A DNA stretch of 64,000 nucleotides from Rotaria socialis (GCA_905331475.1 CAJNYU010002003.1:35060-99059), one strand, 5' to 3'; positions 1 through 13,265 are shown, counted from the first letter of the stretch. Made by a program: numbers and translations. The notes: generated by a model not told the origin, from the letters alone.

Positions 1-1498
1 CAAACAAAGAACACTGCAGAATATTTATGTTGTGACATAAAATCAGCATTGTTCACTGACTGTGCGCTTGAATATCGTGCTACTGTACGGGCGGCTATGA
101 ATAGTACGTGAATGTAGGTAATATCTTGGTATGCATGATGATTAGGCTGACAGATTTACCCTAAAATGCACTTAGGCATTGCATGAGCTGTATTCAAACT
201 ATATATAAGCTGAACTCTTTTAAAAATATTTTTAATGTTCTTGTTCGTTTTAGAAATCCTCTTGAAAATAACTTATGAAACTAATTCAATGCCAAATAGC
301 TCTGCTGTACGTGATGGTCGCTGCCAACTAAGTCATATATTCTGTTTTTCATCGAATGATTCGCTTAGATATTGCAGCGTTTCGCGCTCCATTTCTAACT
401 GTGTCATCATTTTCAATTTATATTTATTTTTAAGTTTAAATCTATGCCCAACAACACTGTGAGGAGAGGACTCTACTTTGAAACAAGCGAAAACTTCAGC
501 GTGAGCTGCATAAGAGAACTCATCGAAACCAAGAAATAAAATCTGTATTTGCATAGGAAAAAGCAATCGGTGTGAAATAGCTGCTTTCATGATGATTTAT
601 GTACGATGTGTAGTATTTTGCAGCGTTCAAAAGTAGAAATTACTTGATAGACTTCGATTTCTTTCACTGTCTATGTGATGATTTCATTATATTCAACAGC
701 CCGAGTATAACTAAAGCCTGTTCATCGCACACGATTCTGGCTCTCTTCCCACACCTTCAAACATTTTAGTGAGTCCTCAAATGCTTGCTATTAGCTTTCA
801 TCATATTTAATTGGAAATCGTTTTTTGAGCAGCAAAAGTACTTTTTAGAAGTTGCATTGAGATTTTATTGGCTCGGCAATCTAGAAATAATGCTCATCTC
901 ACTTGGTTGATGATTTTTTTCTGAAAACCATGAGCAATGGCATAATGTGACGCATATAAAAACATTGACAATATTGCAAGCGACTGATTAATTGAGAAAG
1001 CCATTTCACCAGGAACATTCAAAGTCAGCCTTTAACAACCTCACCCACACACCTTAGTGCACTTTAAAGTATCGCTAACCTGCAGGTGAGGGCTCCGATA
1101 TTAACATAAATATGAAATTTTTTATGAGGTGACATCTAGCTTTGATATATATGCCAGAAAACTCACTCCTTAGTCGGCATGTGAATAGATCATCTATTCT
1201 ATACCAATCAAAAATACGTACGAAAGAGTTCTACTACATTTCGATAAGTATCTTCTTCAAGATGTAAACAAGAATGTATGATTTTTCATTGAATTGGTCT
1301 ATCTGGCTATATTTCAATGGTATAAAATCATGAAATGCAAACTGAATTCATCAGAGAGATTTTAATCTCTGACAAAAACATTCTTCCTCGATGGGTACTA
1401 TGCTGTTCATACATTTGATCGAGAATTAATAAAATAGTAATAAGAGAATCACTTGATTATCCAAGAAAATAGTATTTTCTATTTGAAAATATTTGAAG
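1..1498. other. Gene-poor stretch at window start
   Basis: No gene can be supported here. The only notable frame is an open minus-strand stretch at 333-590 (85 codons, ATG start) with fairly ordinary codon use but no recognisable domain. A plus-strand frame opens over part of the same DNA, so it may be chance or a decayed remnant. The rest is AT-rich with frequent stops. Confidence 0.4.
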
Positions 1499-4151
1499 TT
1501 ATATAATGTGATAACGACTGTCGTCGAGAACCGAACGATTAATCAAATGATGTTGAACAAGTAGACCCAGTGTTGTTAGAGCGAGCTTCTCTTCCACTGC
1601 AGGCCCATAATTTTGCCAGTACTCACCAAAGACACCATGCGAATCTGCTGGGTTGAGTTCAGAAACACGAAAACCACGACAAGCTATTGCTACAGCTAAT
1701 TCATGCATATCATGATCAACGATAAGCACAGGTATAGGTCCATGATATTTGCTCTTATGAAATTCGTTGACAAAATCATGATAGACATCGGGTATTTGAT
1801 AGTCACCAATCTTTTTGGAGAAGATTGGTAAAGCAAACACAATAGCACGAATATGTGTGTATGTAGCACCTTCTTCTTTTATGACGCATCGCATGGCATG
1901 AGCAGCCAATCTTCGTACTTGACTATCGATTCCAATGTGTTTGCCAGAAAAAATGCCAAGACCAATGCCTGTCTCAACTACGATTTGTACTTTTTCTCGA
2001 TCACACACTCGTAATCTGAATTTTGCCATACGTTTAAGATGGACAAGCAGAAGATTTTCGCTAAGTAGCACAGGTGGATGATTTTTCACTGGATGAAAAT
2101 CTCTGCCATCAAATACTGCCATTTTGCCTGTTACTTGATCAAGCTCAAAGACGTTTCTCCAATTAGTGATATAAACTAGAATATCATCAACATCATGTAC
2201 TCGCCCGGCAAAATCAACGCCTGTCACCGAAATGAGTTTGATACGATTTGGCCAGTCGTCGTAGAGCGAACGCGGCAAAACTTTTGCATCGAACTTCATC
2301 ATAACAGGACAATCGGAAACACGTACGACAAATTTCATATGAAAAGCTTCACGACCATTCATACTTTTACCTTCAAGAGCTCGCTGAATAAAGGATTTTT
2401 CCAGTCCTGGAATCTCTCGATCAGCATAAACAGTGAAAGAGTTTTGCCAACGCTGAATTTCAGAAACAGTCATAGTAAACGCAGAAGAACCTTCACGTGG
2501 AAAGTAAATTATTCTGTTGGGATCCATAGTTGACGGAAGTGTATCCAAATTGAATGCTTGAACACCTTGCACAATACACTTACCAACAATATTGTGAAAA
2601 CCAAAATTTCGTGTAAGAAAATCTTTCATCTGATCAGTTTCATGAATACATTTGCCACTCATCGGGCCCTCTTTGTTCATTGGTGAAAGACCATGCATGA
2701 GATGTCCGAATAGAGTTTGCAAGTCAAACGGAATCGATGCATGATCGGCAAATATTTTACTTGGATATGGTTTTACTCTTCGTTCTTTAATTGGTAGGTG
2801 GTATGCATCAGATAAAGGCAATGATATTTCTGGAGGTCTCAAAGGTGTACTTTGCAATTCCGGTGCAACTTTATGAGGTTTGCCTGCTAATTTGATTACT
2901 CCATCAGTTTTACTCATTGGTTTAGATGTGTGTTTTCCTGCTCCTGATGCGCTTGTTCCGTCATCTAAAATTGAAGCAGCCGTTAGTTTTTGTTGAGAAC
3001 ACCCGCAAGGCTGAAGGGACGATTTTGTTTCGGCAGCATCTGTACTGGTCGCTCGTACAATACCTTCGCTTCGTGTTTGAACTTGCTCTTTTGGACAACT
3101 TGGACTTGTTCTATTCAAACCAATAGATATATGAGTCGATGGAGAATTATCCACTGAATTTCCATTTGTATCTAGATATAAAATAAAACAAGTATTCTAT
3201 TGATGTTTGTTGAAATAAAATGAAATCGAATGAAAAAAAATCTTATTTTGTCTTGTAAAAATTCTTTGTCGGGGACAGTATTTTGACAATGAAAAAAAAC
3301 GACATGTTTTCCGTATGCTATATAAGAAAAAGGTGCTATTTCTCTAGTATATAGATTGGCAACAATTGCAGTTTTCGTCACTGTAGTTCAAAGGAAGAAC
3401 CAATAAAACGCGAGAAAAATCATATGTTCTCACTTTGAACATTCGTTGACACCAAAAAGATCTTCTGATTGAGACTGCTATTTTGATATAGTACTCTTGA
3501 ACCGTTGGTTTGAGTATGGATATCACGGCCGACCTTTCTCAACAACGCTTCCATGTCAATATTAGGATTTTTTATGTATTTTAACAAATTTTCCATCAAA
3601 TAACCGTGTTCACCATTTCCTGTTTCACTACATGCCCCTGGCCGTATGCAGTTTGAATATGCTACCAGTGTTTTCGTTGGTGCTCTCACAGAGAGTAAAC
3701 TTGGTTGAGCGTTGAGCTCTTTATGATTCGTACACGTCCGCCAACAATCAAATATACATATTGTAGCACTGGGCTTTTTGTTAACTAATACTTTCATGAT
3801 ATGTCCTATTGAAACAGTATTGTCCATCATGTTACTACTTTCAGGTTTATTTGTATCATAAATGTGACCCGACATTAGTAAATAATTTTCACGCTCATAT
3901 GGTTTCGAATGGCCAGCAAAATAAAACAGTATGCAATCAGTAGGCTGAATTCCAGCAACAAATTCATTAAAAGTCTGATGAAATACTTTGAGATTAGGAT
4001 TGGTTTGCATTTTTACAGTAAATTCAATACTTTCAAGAGTATTTTTCAATATTTCAGCATCATTGATGCAGCAAGCTAATGGACTGGAAACATAATCATT
4101 GATGCCAATAATAAACGCTTGTTTTCGTTGATAAGTCAGTGAAGAGGACAT
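1499..4151 (-). CDS. Caspase-like protein with long uncharacterised C-terminal region (two exons)
   Basis: Proposed exons are 4151-3434 and 3171-1499, with a 262-bp GT-AG intron (3433-3172, phase 1, acceptor tatatctag). Joined, they read in frame for 796 residues. Residues about 11-235 have the order of a caspase/paracaspase (peptidase C14) fold: an N-terminal IIGINDY strand, the histidine block FYFAGHS (His81), then CIFDCWRTC. In the family the catalytic cysteine comes just before that arginine (DxCR). Here the position is Trp137 (codon TGG at 3741-3743), so the domain looks inactive. The rest, about 550 residues, starts with a Ser/Thr-rich linker and continues into a folded-looking region with a GIGLGIFSG loop and an ELNPADSHGVFGEYW stretch. 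I do not recognise it; a macro-like fold is only a weak impression. The exons could be separate genes: the second exon has no ATG near its start, which favours fusion. Confidence 0.65.
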
Positions 4152-6283
4152 TAAATCTGAAACTGATCGACAAGCATACGATAGTTGCTTAAAAGAATAC
4201 GAAAGAGTATTTTGTAGTCTGATTTTTGTCTGCTGAGTTTTAAATAGTAGCTAACATTCAATAGTCTCAATTCACAAAGTAACGCTTGTGGTGCTTATTC
4301 TGATAAATTAAGTCAAAAGTGTACGTAGATGAAAAGATGTAAGAGTTTATTCGACTTAAATGATCATTCAATATTACAATTGAATATGAAAAAAATCTAT
4401 CTAAATAGATAAATGTACATTGATTGTAATATCTAATGTGTAAACTACAGTAGTTCATTTTCGGTATAAGCAAATTTCTATCAACGATATTGAATCGTTA
4501 GAAGAACTAACTGCATTAATTTGTTGATCGTTGAAATGAATGTTAACTGTGTGTAGTGAAAAGCAACTACAATAAATCTGATCAAAGCATATCGACAATG
4601 AATCATTCATTGAAGTTAAACAGTATGTGAAAGTGCAAAAACAAATTAAAACTATAAAATCATACTACCAACTTTCGTAAAGTCATTCGTTTTATCGATT
4701 TGATCTTATTCGAACCAATTGTCATCATTTAACACTAGTAGTTACTATTCGTTTGAGCATTCTTTGTCAACAAAAGATAGTTATTTTTAAACAATCAAGA
4801 TGCACGTGATAGTAGAGAACAAGATAAAAACAACAACAAATCATAGGTGTAATAAATGACTCTCTCTCTCTCTCTCTATGCTTCAGTTTTCGACATATCG
4901 CTTTTTCGTTTCTCTTTCCACATTGCGTCGGTCCATGAAAATTATTTTGATTGCAACGTAAATATTAGAAGAGCCGATGCTACCTCTTTTCCTCATTTTT
5001 GCATCAAAACAACTCTGAGTCATTTTTCATGTGTCATCGAAATAATTTCATCTCAGACTTGATTGCAAGTCAACATCACATATACGCTGAGAGTATGAAA
5101 AAAGAGCACAAACAAATCCAATGACCATTTCTAGTGTACGTAAAAGTACCATTATGAGATATCAATAGTCGATTTTTATTATTAAAGGTGCAAAAATGTC
5201 GATTCAAAATAAATATAAATACTTAATATCAGTACAGGAAATTATAAAATCCATTCGAAAAAGAAAACATTTCCAGAAAAAATTATAATAATTTTAGCTG
5301 AAGAATGATCACCAACAATAAATTCAACAAATTCGATATAGAAAATTCGATTATTTCCAGTGAACATGTTGCTTAACCGCTAACTCTTGCGGAAACTTAG
5401 AATTCATGTGGTAAAGATTATGAATTAATTGACTAAGCATTACTAACATTCTGTAAATATGTCAGACTGACATAGAAACTAATTAATCTTGAATCGCATA
5501 AAAAATGTCAATGATAAAAAAATCCCTTTTCTCCATTGTACAGCATTCTTATCACTAAAAGCATATTTTTCTGTTATTATCGGCTGAATATCATTTTGTT
5601 ATCGGACAAAATAAGATATTGTCAAAGTAATGCCGATCGACAAAAGAACAACCACAAAATGTGGCGATGATGATATCAATGTTTATGGTCTCTTGATATG
5701 GACTAGGTATTGGCAGCATTTGAGAAGGAGAAAAGTATTTGGCGTACTATCGAATTTATTATTGACATTAGGAAAATGACAAATACGAATAACAACAGCC
5801 AAATCAAGAGAGCGAGAGAAAGAGCCATTATGTTATTTTCCTGATTTATAGCTTAGCAGGGTAGAACAAATCTTGTCTAAAAAGAGTCGTCATAAATATC
5901 ATTGTATTGAAAGGTTATTTATTCTAAGCAGAAACAATCATCTATTTGTATTTTTTCTCGGATTACAAAAAAAGGAACCGACAATAATTTCAAAAACAAA
6001 AAGGTATTTCGCTAAAATAAATTACTGCACATCAATCATATAGACGCGTATGGATGTTAGATTGACGAGAACGAGAGAGATTTTCTTCTTCAAAAAGTTC
6101 CATCTGTAAATTTTGTTTTTTCATTGATTTAAGAGAGAAAAAATATTCAAATGAAGGAACATTTTTGACCTAACATTTTGTCTGTATGTAGACTAAAAGG
6201 GGACATATGCATGATTCATGAATTTCCTTTCATTGATATATATCAAGATCTTTAGTAGCAATTGACATAGCAAAAAACTTACG
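4152..6283. other. Intergenic, AT-rich; (CT)n microsatellite
   Basis: This lies between the divergent starts of the caspase-like gene (minus) and the PDZ-LIM gene (plus), so it should hold both promoters. No coding stretch is convincing. A (CT)n run lies near 4859-4878. Confidence 0.5.
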
Positions 6284-9094
6284 ATGTCGACGTATACAAT
6301 GCTTCATGTAACTATTCAACGTGATTCGAATAGTGTGCCATGGGGATTTCGAATGGCGGGTAACTCTTTTTTTTTCTCCAGGAAAACAAGAGTCCAAATT
6401 TGCTTTTGAATGAAATTTTTAGGTGGAAGAGATCATGGTGGCCCATTACAAATTCAAACCGTTAATCCAAATAGTTTAAGTGAACGATGTGGAATGCGAA
6501 CGAATGATTATATTCTTAGAATTGGTCAAATATCAGCTGAATTTCTTCAACATCAAGAAGCTCACGAACTCATTAAACGGCAAAGTAATGTATTGGACTT
6601 AATTTTACAAAGGTTAGTCAAAATAACAAAACAAACAAAAACCGTTCTTTAAAATATTCTAATTAATAGAGGTGCTGTTCCAACTACTGCTGACTATAAT
6701 AGTCGTGCAAATTTTCCGACTCATCAACCAGCGCAGCATAGACCACCAGCACATGTTGTACCTCAACCTCAATATCAACCGCCGCCTCAACATCATAGCT
6801 CGCAGGTATTTATATAAGTATTGCATTACACTTGACGATGATAAGACGAACCTTTTTTGTTCTTGAAAAATAATAACAGTTGGATCTAGTTGAAAATTTG
6901 ATCAGAAATGGAGTCCTTCCCTTCTATTCTAGCTTGAATTTGTTGAATTCTATTATTTTCTCTACAATCAAAACAAATACTTGCTAAAAAAGAATAATCC
7001 TTGTAAAAATAAATGTGGAAACTTCGGATTTCATCCGAGAGTTATGTGTACCGGAAAAAGTGCATGGGACATATGAGTCATTCTAGAATGTCGGAACATC
7101 AAAATTATCATGAGAAACTAGGCAATTTGATTTCTGGATACAGTTTCTGTGCATTGTGAAACGTTTTTCAGGCGATGTTTCGTTAGAAAGCTACGGTTTA
7201 GTTCAAAACTAATATCAGATTCGGAATCAGCGTTAAAAACTGAGTCGAGTTATATATGTTGTGGATAATTCTGAGAAAAATTTGTTTTTTGAAAAAAAAT
7301 CCCTGTACTCCTCCTCAGGGATGGCCTGGTCAAAAATGACAATGTTATCGATAACTCAACCATCTCTTGAGGGATTCTTCTCATCTTCGAACTCGACCGA
7401 GATATTCATGAGATTGAACTGTGTGGAAAATTTCATCACGGTCTGACTCTCCTTTCGAAAGTTATCGCGCCTACGGCCGGACACACTGACCGATTCTGGA
7501 GTGTATTCACTTTTTGAGTACACAAAAATGATGTTCAAGATCCACGTGTATAAAGATACAATTCATATAACTTTGATATACACCATAAACGTTTAGATAA
7601 ATCTATTTTATTGAATAGATTCCTATGCCGATATCACACAATCAGGTTGTAATAAGTGCAAGTACTAATACACCAATCGGTCTCTATTCTGCTGAAAATG
7701 TAACAGATACCATAGAACGTACACTTAAAAGGTAGACATAATAAAAACTAGACAATGCACATCTATATGCATGATGTAACTACAGTTTTTCATGACTTGA
7801 AGTTGATCATTATTTTACATCAATACCAAATCACGCATGCGAATGTTTGTGTACCATTTTTCTTTGTTTGTACAGTGCCTTAGAGTACCTTTTCTTTTTC
7901 TTCTTCTTCAGTATTGATATAGCTTCTGATCATCATACAGAACAATCGAAAAGGTAAATATATTTGAACACGTGAAAAATCTTTTTAAAATAGATAAATT
8001 CAAGTGCCAATACGTATCAACCAGCATCATCTCATTCTATGCCAAAACCAATACCTCATAACGAATCACATCAACAGCCAAATTCGGTACCTCATGTTTC
8101 GCCTGCAAAGCCAATTAGTAAAGTTTTTGAATTTAAAAATATATTTTGAATTATATATTTTAAATTTATAGTAACGGACAATGTATCAATAAATAAAAGC
8201 TCACAAGATGCAGCTGCAATAGGCCGTCGTATATTCAAGAAAGGTATCAAAGGTAGTGCTTCATTGAATCCAAATGATAATATAAATCAAGTTGCTATAT
8301 GTTTTGCATGTGCAATTCGTATACGGTAATTGCCAGGCATATATATATATATGAGTTTGACTTTTCTATAAAAATTCTGAATAGAGGTCCATTTATTTCG
8401 GCTATGGATCGTTGCTATTGTGTCGATCATTTTACTTGTTCACATTGCTCAATAAATCTAATGGAATGTGGTTTTGTTGAAGAAAATGGAAAATTATTTT
8501 GTGAACTTGATTTTGAGCAATATTTTGCACCTTTCTGTGCTAAATGTGGTCATAAAATATTGAAAGTAAAATTATCTAAATCATATTTTTATTGATTTTA
8601 CAATCACAAAAAAAAACAAATAGGAATGCATTCATGCACTCGAAAAAACATGGCACCCTGAGTGTTTTGTATGTACAGCATGCCGACGAGAAATCGGTAA
8701 TGGATCATTTCATGTTGAAGAAGGCCAGCCATATTGTATTAGCGGTAATATTGACTGAAAAAGTTTTGCATCTAGATAAAAATATTAAATACAATATGTA
8801 TATTTTTAGACTACCAACGAATGTTTCAAACCAAATGTAGTGGATGCGAATTTCCTATTGAACCAGGCGACAAATATCTTGAAGCGATGGGTGGTACATA
8901 TCATGCAGAATGTTTCACTTGCTCTGTACGTTGTATTTTTTGTTTCGTCAAAATTGAACTCTCTTTTTTTTGTTCTTTTTTTTCACCAAATCTAGTTATG
9001 CCAGGTGAGCTTAGATGGTCAAGCATTTGTGGCAAAAAATAATAAACCTTATTGTCGTCAACATGGTCGCCCAACGTTTGCTCGCTTTAATTAG
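6284..9094 (+). CDS. PDZ - Zasp motif - three LIM domain protein (ALP/Enigma/LDB3 type)
   Basis: An eleven-exon model closes in frame at 446 residues. Exons: 6284-6359, 6423-6612, 6670-6805, 7619-7731, 7912-7953, 8005-8117, 8172-8325, 8385-8565, 8624-8744, 8810-8925, 8996-9094. The N-terminal PDZ domain (about 5-88) has the PWGFRMAGG carboxylate loop of this family. A Pro/Gln-rich linker follows, then a Zasp-like motif (TPIGLYSAEN, exon 4). Three LIM domains begin at the zinc-ligand pairs C267/C270, C326/C329 and C385/C388. Three LIM domains put it with Enigma, ENH and LDB3/ZASP rather than single-LIM ALP proteins. Known members bind alpha-actinin at Z-discs or actin anchor sites, so a muscle or cytoskeletal role is inferred. 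Two nearer acceptors (AG at 6380-6381 and 7992-7993) give immediate or early stops, which decides the splice sites. AATAAA signals lie downstream near 9157 and 9190. Confidence 0.92.
6806..7618 (+). other. Large intron 3 of the PDZ-LIM gene with a locally GC-richer block
   Basis: This 813-bp intron is far longer than its neighbours (42-90 bp typical). Its 7020-7560 part is less AT-rich than the surroundings and holds short open frames on both strands (7261-7446 plus, 7356-7538 minus). It may be an old insertion. I found no clear terminal repeats. Confidence 0.4.
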
Positions 9095-9609
9095 CTCTAT
9101 TTCTTTTCGATTTTGAATAGCGTAAAAAAAACCGAACAAGAAGCTCATAATTACATAATAAATATATATGTATATGAAATTTATCCTCAATAAACAGAAT
9201 ATTTCTAATCCAATATGCGACGTTTTGTTCTTGTCAATAGAGACACAAAAGAAATGAAAGCTGAAAAAAAAAAGAAATAGAAAGTATCAATCATCAAACA
9301 TTTTATTTCAAGTATGCCATAATGCACCTATTCTTATTCTTTTCCATTCCGTTTTGCATCTGTATTAATTCATTTTTAAAAACGATCAAGTATAGATGTG
9401 CGTATCGAACTGTGTTTTTTTTCATCATCAATAACAACAGCGATCTCTCTATTATAATTTTTTTCTTCTTTACTTTTTTCTCTTTTTTATCAAAAAACAA
9501 AAAAAAACACGAAAAAAAGAGAAAAGAATCGTTTAACATCAACATTCATTGACAGTGTTAAGTTGTTGTTTTCACATGGGAGCATTTTGTCCAACAATTT
9601 CTTCTAGAC

Positions 9610-11989
9610 ATGTTGCCTGTCGATTGGTTACATGTTAATGGAGTTAGTTTGTCAACAGATATTCATCAACCAGCATCACATACATCTGATTACCGATCGA
9701 AACATGTTACCAGTCCAACTCTAGAATTAACTTCGCCAATGATATCTTCGCCTAATTCTATTCCGTTCACATCAGCAGCCGTTGATGGACAACAAAATAA
9801 TAGACAACATTATCAAAAATTAGAAAATACAGATCTACCGAAAAAGCTTTTTATTGATAGACAAATCAAAAAAGTCAAATCCCTACCGGGATTAATTAAG
9901 TAAGATAAAATAATTCCTTTTTGAAAATTTTTGCGTAAAGAATACTTTTTAAGTAACTCTATGTTATGCAAAAAGCTGATTTGCTGAACGTAGAGCAAAA
10001 GAATACGATGCACCTACAGAAATGTCATGTAGATATATCGTGTGGATAAAATATATAGTAGCATGAATTTCTGGAAAAATAGATGACATAATCAAATGTT
10101 TATTAACATAGACAGAATGTGTTTCAAGAGAATGTTATCATTTTCCTAAAAAGGAAACTCATCAGCCGAACAAAGAATGCTCAATAGTTGTTACGCAACA
10201 ATACTAACATGGAGGGCATTCATACAAAAATGACGTTAATGTTCCTAGCATGTAAATATCATTGCGTACACCCATGAATGAAATCGACAAAAGTGTTTTT
10301 AATCAATGTTTGATTTGCACTCAACTTGGTAAATGGTCGGCTACTTGAACAAAATTTGTAACTCTTAACGCAATGTCTTATTATATCTAGTAATTTGTTT
10401 GATAATTAATTACTATTCTTTTTTTGGGCGCTTTTTTAATCGTTGATTCTTCAAGTTTTTAAAATAAGGATCTTTGGCGGATATATATACAAAAAAGAAA
10501 AGAAATACGCAGACATATTAAAGCAAATAATAGAAAAATAAATATTAAACGATCATACGTTTGAGTAGTTTTATCGACACTGAAGTTGTATGAAATTCTT
10601 TTTTTTGAGATGTTATCGAAATTATTCCATTAGTTGATAATAGTTCTATCATAATAAACATCTTTACTTCATAGAAATCTATTTTATTCTTATTTCAGAG
10701 GCACTGCCCTATCTCGTCATATATCACTTCATACAGCGTCAAATGGAAATCAAAATGATTCCAATCCAACAACAAATAATAATTCGAATAACAATTCACA
10801 GCCTTCTGTGGCAATCGAGACTGATACTGAATCTTCACCATCACGTCAATATCATGAACGGACCAATGAAACTCGTCGACCTCGAGTATCGTTTTCTGAA
10901 TTTCATAAAATACAATTTTATGAAGATACAAATGACTCTTCCCAACAATCACCACATCGCCGTCATAGACATCGTTCATCGAAGAAAATAGCTGCATTTA
11001 CTGGTAATAATTATGTTTCTCCGCCATCCATTCAACATCCTCAAATACTTCAAAATAATTATTCTCCATTGTCTCGACAACAACTAGCAGGACAAGAATT
11101 AAATATTAAAAAACAATTACTATTTCCTTCACCACGCGGACATTCATCGCGTATAACACATTTACCTGATATACTCAGTCAATCAGGACAAATGGAAACT
11201 TCTGTACATGAAAAATATGTTTTTCAAGGTGAAAAAGATTCTTCTCGATTACCTGAATCAACATTTGAAATACCGATCAATTCTTCGACTGAAATATCTC
11301 GTGAAAGTACTCGAGCCGGTGGTATACGTTCATCAGCATTACAAGATTATCATGATCAAAACAATAAATTAGATGCTGGTGATAGTGCTATGAATTCCGT
11401 ATTTATCAATGGTTCATTGTCTTCATCATTAACTAGTCGACAACGTCCACTTCGTACAATATCACTTCGACAACAATTTAATTCGCCGACGAGATCAAAA
11501 CCATCGACTACTACAAATAATAATCTTCAAATTGTCACAAATCCACGACGATCAGCTTCACTTAAGCATACAGCTGCACGTATGAATTCCATTGATGATG
11601 ATCATGAAGAACTACCAAACAATGGATTAGCATCCATAGGAGAAAGTCGACCAACGACAGGTATGAATTCATCAAAACCATTAAAAGCGGATTATATTAT
11701 ACATTTTAATTCAAAAAATCCATCTAATGGACAAACAACCATGGATTCAATCGACAGAAATCGTTATACTGTTAAATCAAATTTTTATGAATCATCACAA
11801 GAACGTTTTCATAATGTTTTAAAAGTTGTTCGACCACCATACATTGCAACTATTACTAATTCAAATAATGAATCAAAATTACAAACAACTATGAACAATA
11901 CTACAAATGGAAGTGTTCGCTCATCGCATACTAATAGTGGACATGAAGCTCACGATTATCATATCACATCAAATACAATTTTTGTATAA
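9610..11989 (+). CDS. Large disordered Ser/Asn/Gln-rich protein, unknown function
   Basis: Two exons join in frame: 9610-9899 (donor AA|GTAAGA, phase 2) and 10699-11989 (acceptor tatttcag), giving 526 residues. I do not recognise it. It is rich in Ser, Asn, Gln, Arg and His, with no obvious folded domain, signal peptide or membrane segment. A PRVSFSE stretch just after the start of the upstream-extended second exon fits the RVxF pattern of protein phosphatase 1 docking sites, and basic Ser/Arg clusters (RHRHRSSKK) follow. The 799-bp intron is long for this window. The ATG at 9610 lies only two bases after a good acceptor (cttctag), so a further upstream exon with the true start is possible. 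AATAAA-type signals follow near 12055. Confidence 0.7.
9900..10698 (+). other. Long intron of the Ser/Asn-rich gene
   Basis: AT-rich non-coding sequence between the two exons. No mobile element ends or RNA gene seen. Confidence 0.5.
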
Positions 11990-12504
11990 TTAAGAATGTA
12001 TCTAATCGTCATCGTTTGTTTCATTGTCAAATTAGATACTATTTTAATTGAAATAAAATAAAACAATATTAAGCATCTTTACTAAAATCTAACTTGAATT
12101 CGAGTTCACTTCTTTTTAAAAGAAACACATTTAACGCTATAGCTACGCTGATGACATTGATTTCATTTTCGTTTTCGTTTTCTTTTTTTTTATGTCAGCG
12201 TGAAAAGTAATTTGACAAATGTAATAGAGTTAAATATGTTGTGAAGCGAGAACAATCGGAACAAAATTGTTTAGCTTTCTTTTTACTCAGTTTTTTCTTT
12301 TTACAAACGAACGTATTATTACAAAAATCGGGGCGAATCTGTTGTACAGCAATGACAATGTTTTACGCGAACAAATTACTTATTTCAGGGCGTTTTTTCT
12401 TATGTTTTCATAGTACTCATTGAGTTACCTGAAAAATGGCCACGTTCTCAACCTCAACAAACGATGTTTGTAGAATGAAACTTACTTTCAATGTGTATTT
12501 GGAT
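11990..12504. other. 3' flank and intergenic sequence
   Basis: 3' flank of the Ser/Asn-rich gene, AT-rich, with no supported gene. It runs up to the left target duplication (12497-12504) of the hAT-type element. Confidence 0.5.
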
Positions 12505-13265
12505 CAGGGTGGCCAGATCTTCTGAAGCCTAGGAAAATTTTTTGTGAATTTTGAACATGTTTCTGATTTTCTGATTTTTTCTGAATTTGGAATATTTTCA
12601 GATCGTTGCTTTGCCACTAAAACTAGGTACGATTATAACCCATTGCTATAATAAATCAACAGTGTTTCATCAATTTTCTTTATTAATCATCTTTTATATT
12701 CCGCATTCGAATTCGAATTCTGGAGTAGAATTGGTTTTCGGTTACATGAAGCATTTATAGTCCGATTATCTTAATCCAGTAATATAAAACCAGATAATGC
12801 TTAACTTAAAATAAAAATGATTGGTAATAATTCTTGGGAAGGTTTTTATTAGCATATGTTATCTTAAACAAACTTTCTAGAGCAAATTCCAAAAGATACG
12901 AAATATGAATAACAATACCGAGATGATGGAATTTAACGTTTTTTTTTCTCGTTGGATTTCTTAATCTACGCAGAATGTATGTGATTTAGTTCTGCTCGTT
13001 TTTGTGAACGAGTTTTAAATTTAAAAAGAAGCGCAACATTAAATATCTTTTATTGGTGTTTGCGTATTCGCTAAACGATATATTCACTATAGTTTCTTTC
13101 GTTCTATTTAAATATCTTTGAAAATAAAGTTCCAATCAGTGAACCGAAATGCAGCAGAATTTTGGATGCCATTATTTTAGTGGAAGATCTACTAATTTGC
13201 CAAAAACTGCCATTTTCTGATTAATTTCTGATTTTTCAGAGATTGTTTCTGATCTGACCACCCTG
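12505..13265. mobile_element. Non-autonomous hAT-type element (MITE) with 8-bp target duplication
   Basis: The element is 761 bp. The left end reads CAGGGTGGCCAGATC and the reverse complement of the right end reads CAGGGTGGTCAGATC, differing at one position. Both ends are flanked by exactly ATTTGGAT (12497-12504 and 13266-13273). An 8-bp duplication and a CAGGG-type terminus are the marks of the hAT superfamily. No transposase frame is inside; the interior is AT-rich with repeated TTTCTGATTTTCTGA-like motifs near both ends. Confidence 0.88.

Noticed and set aside
2195-2533. 112-codon plus-strand frame
   Set aside because: Lies fully antisense inside the caspase-linked exon; it is a shadow of the minus-strand coding frame.
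6381-6422. Alternative acceptor ttttctccag for PDZ exon 2
   Set aside because: It keeps the frame for only about ten codons, then hits TGA; the acceptor at 6421-6422 restores the PDZ domain.
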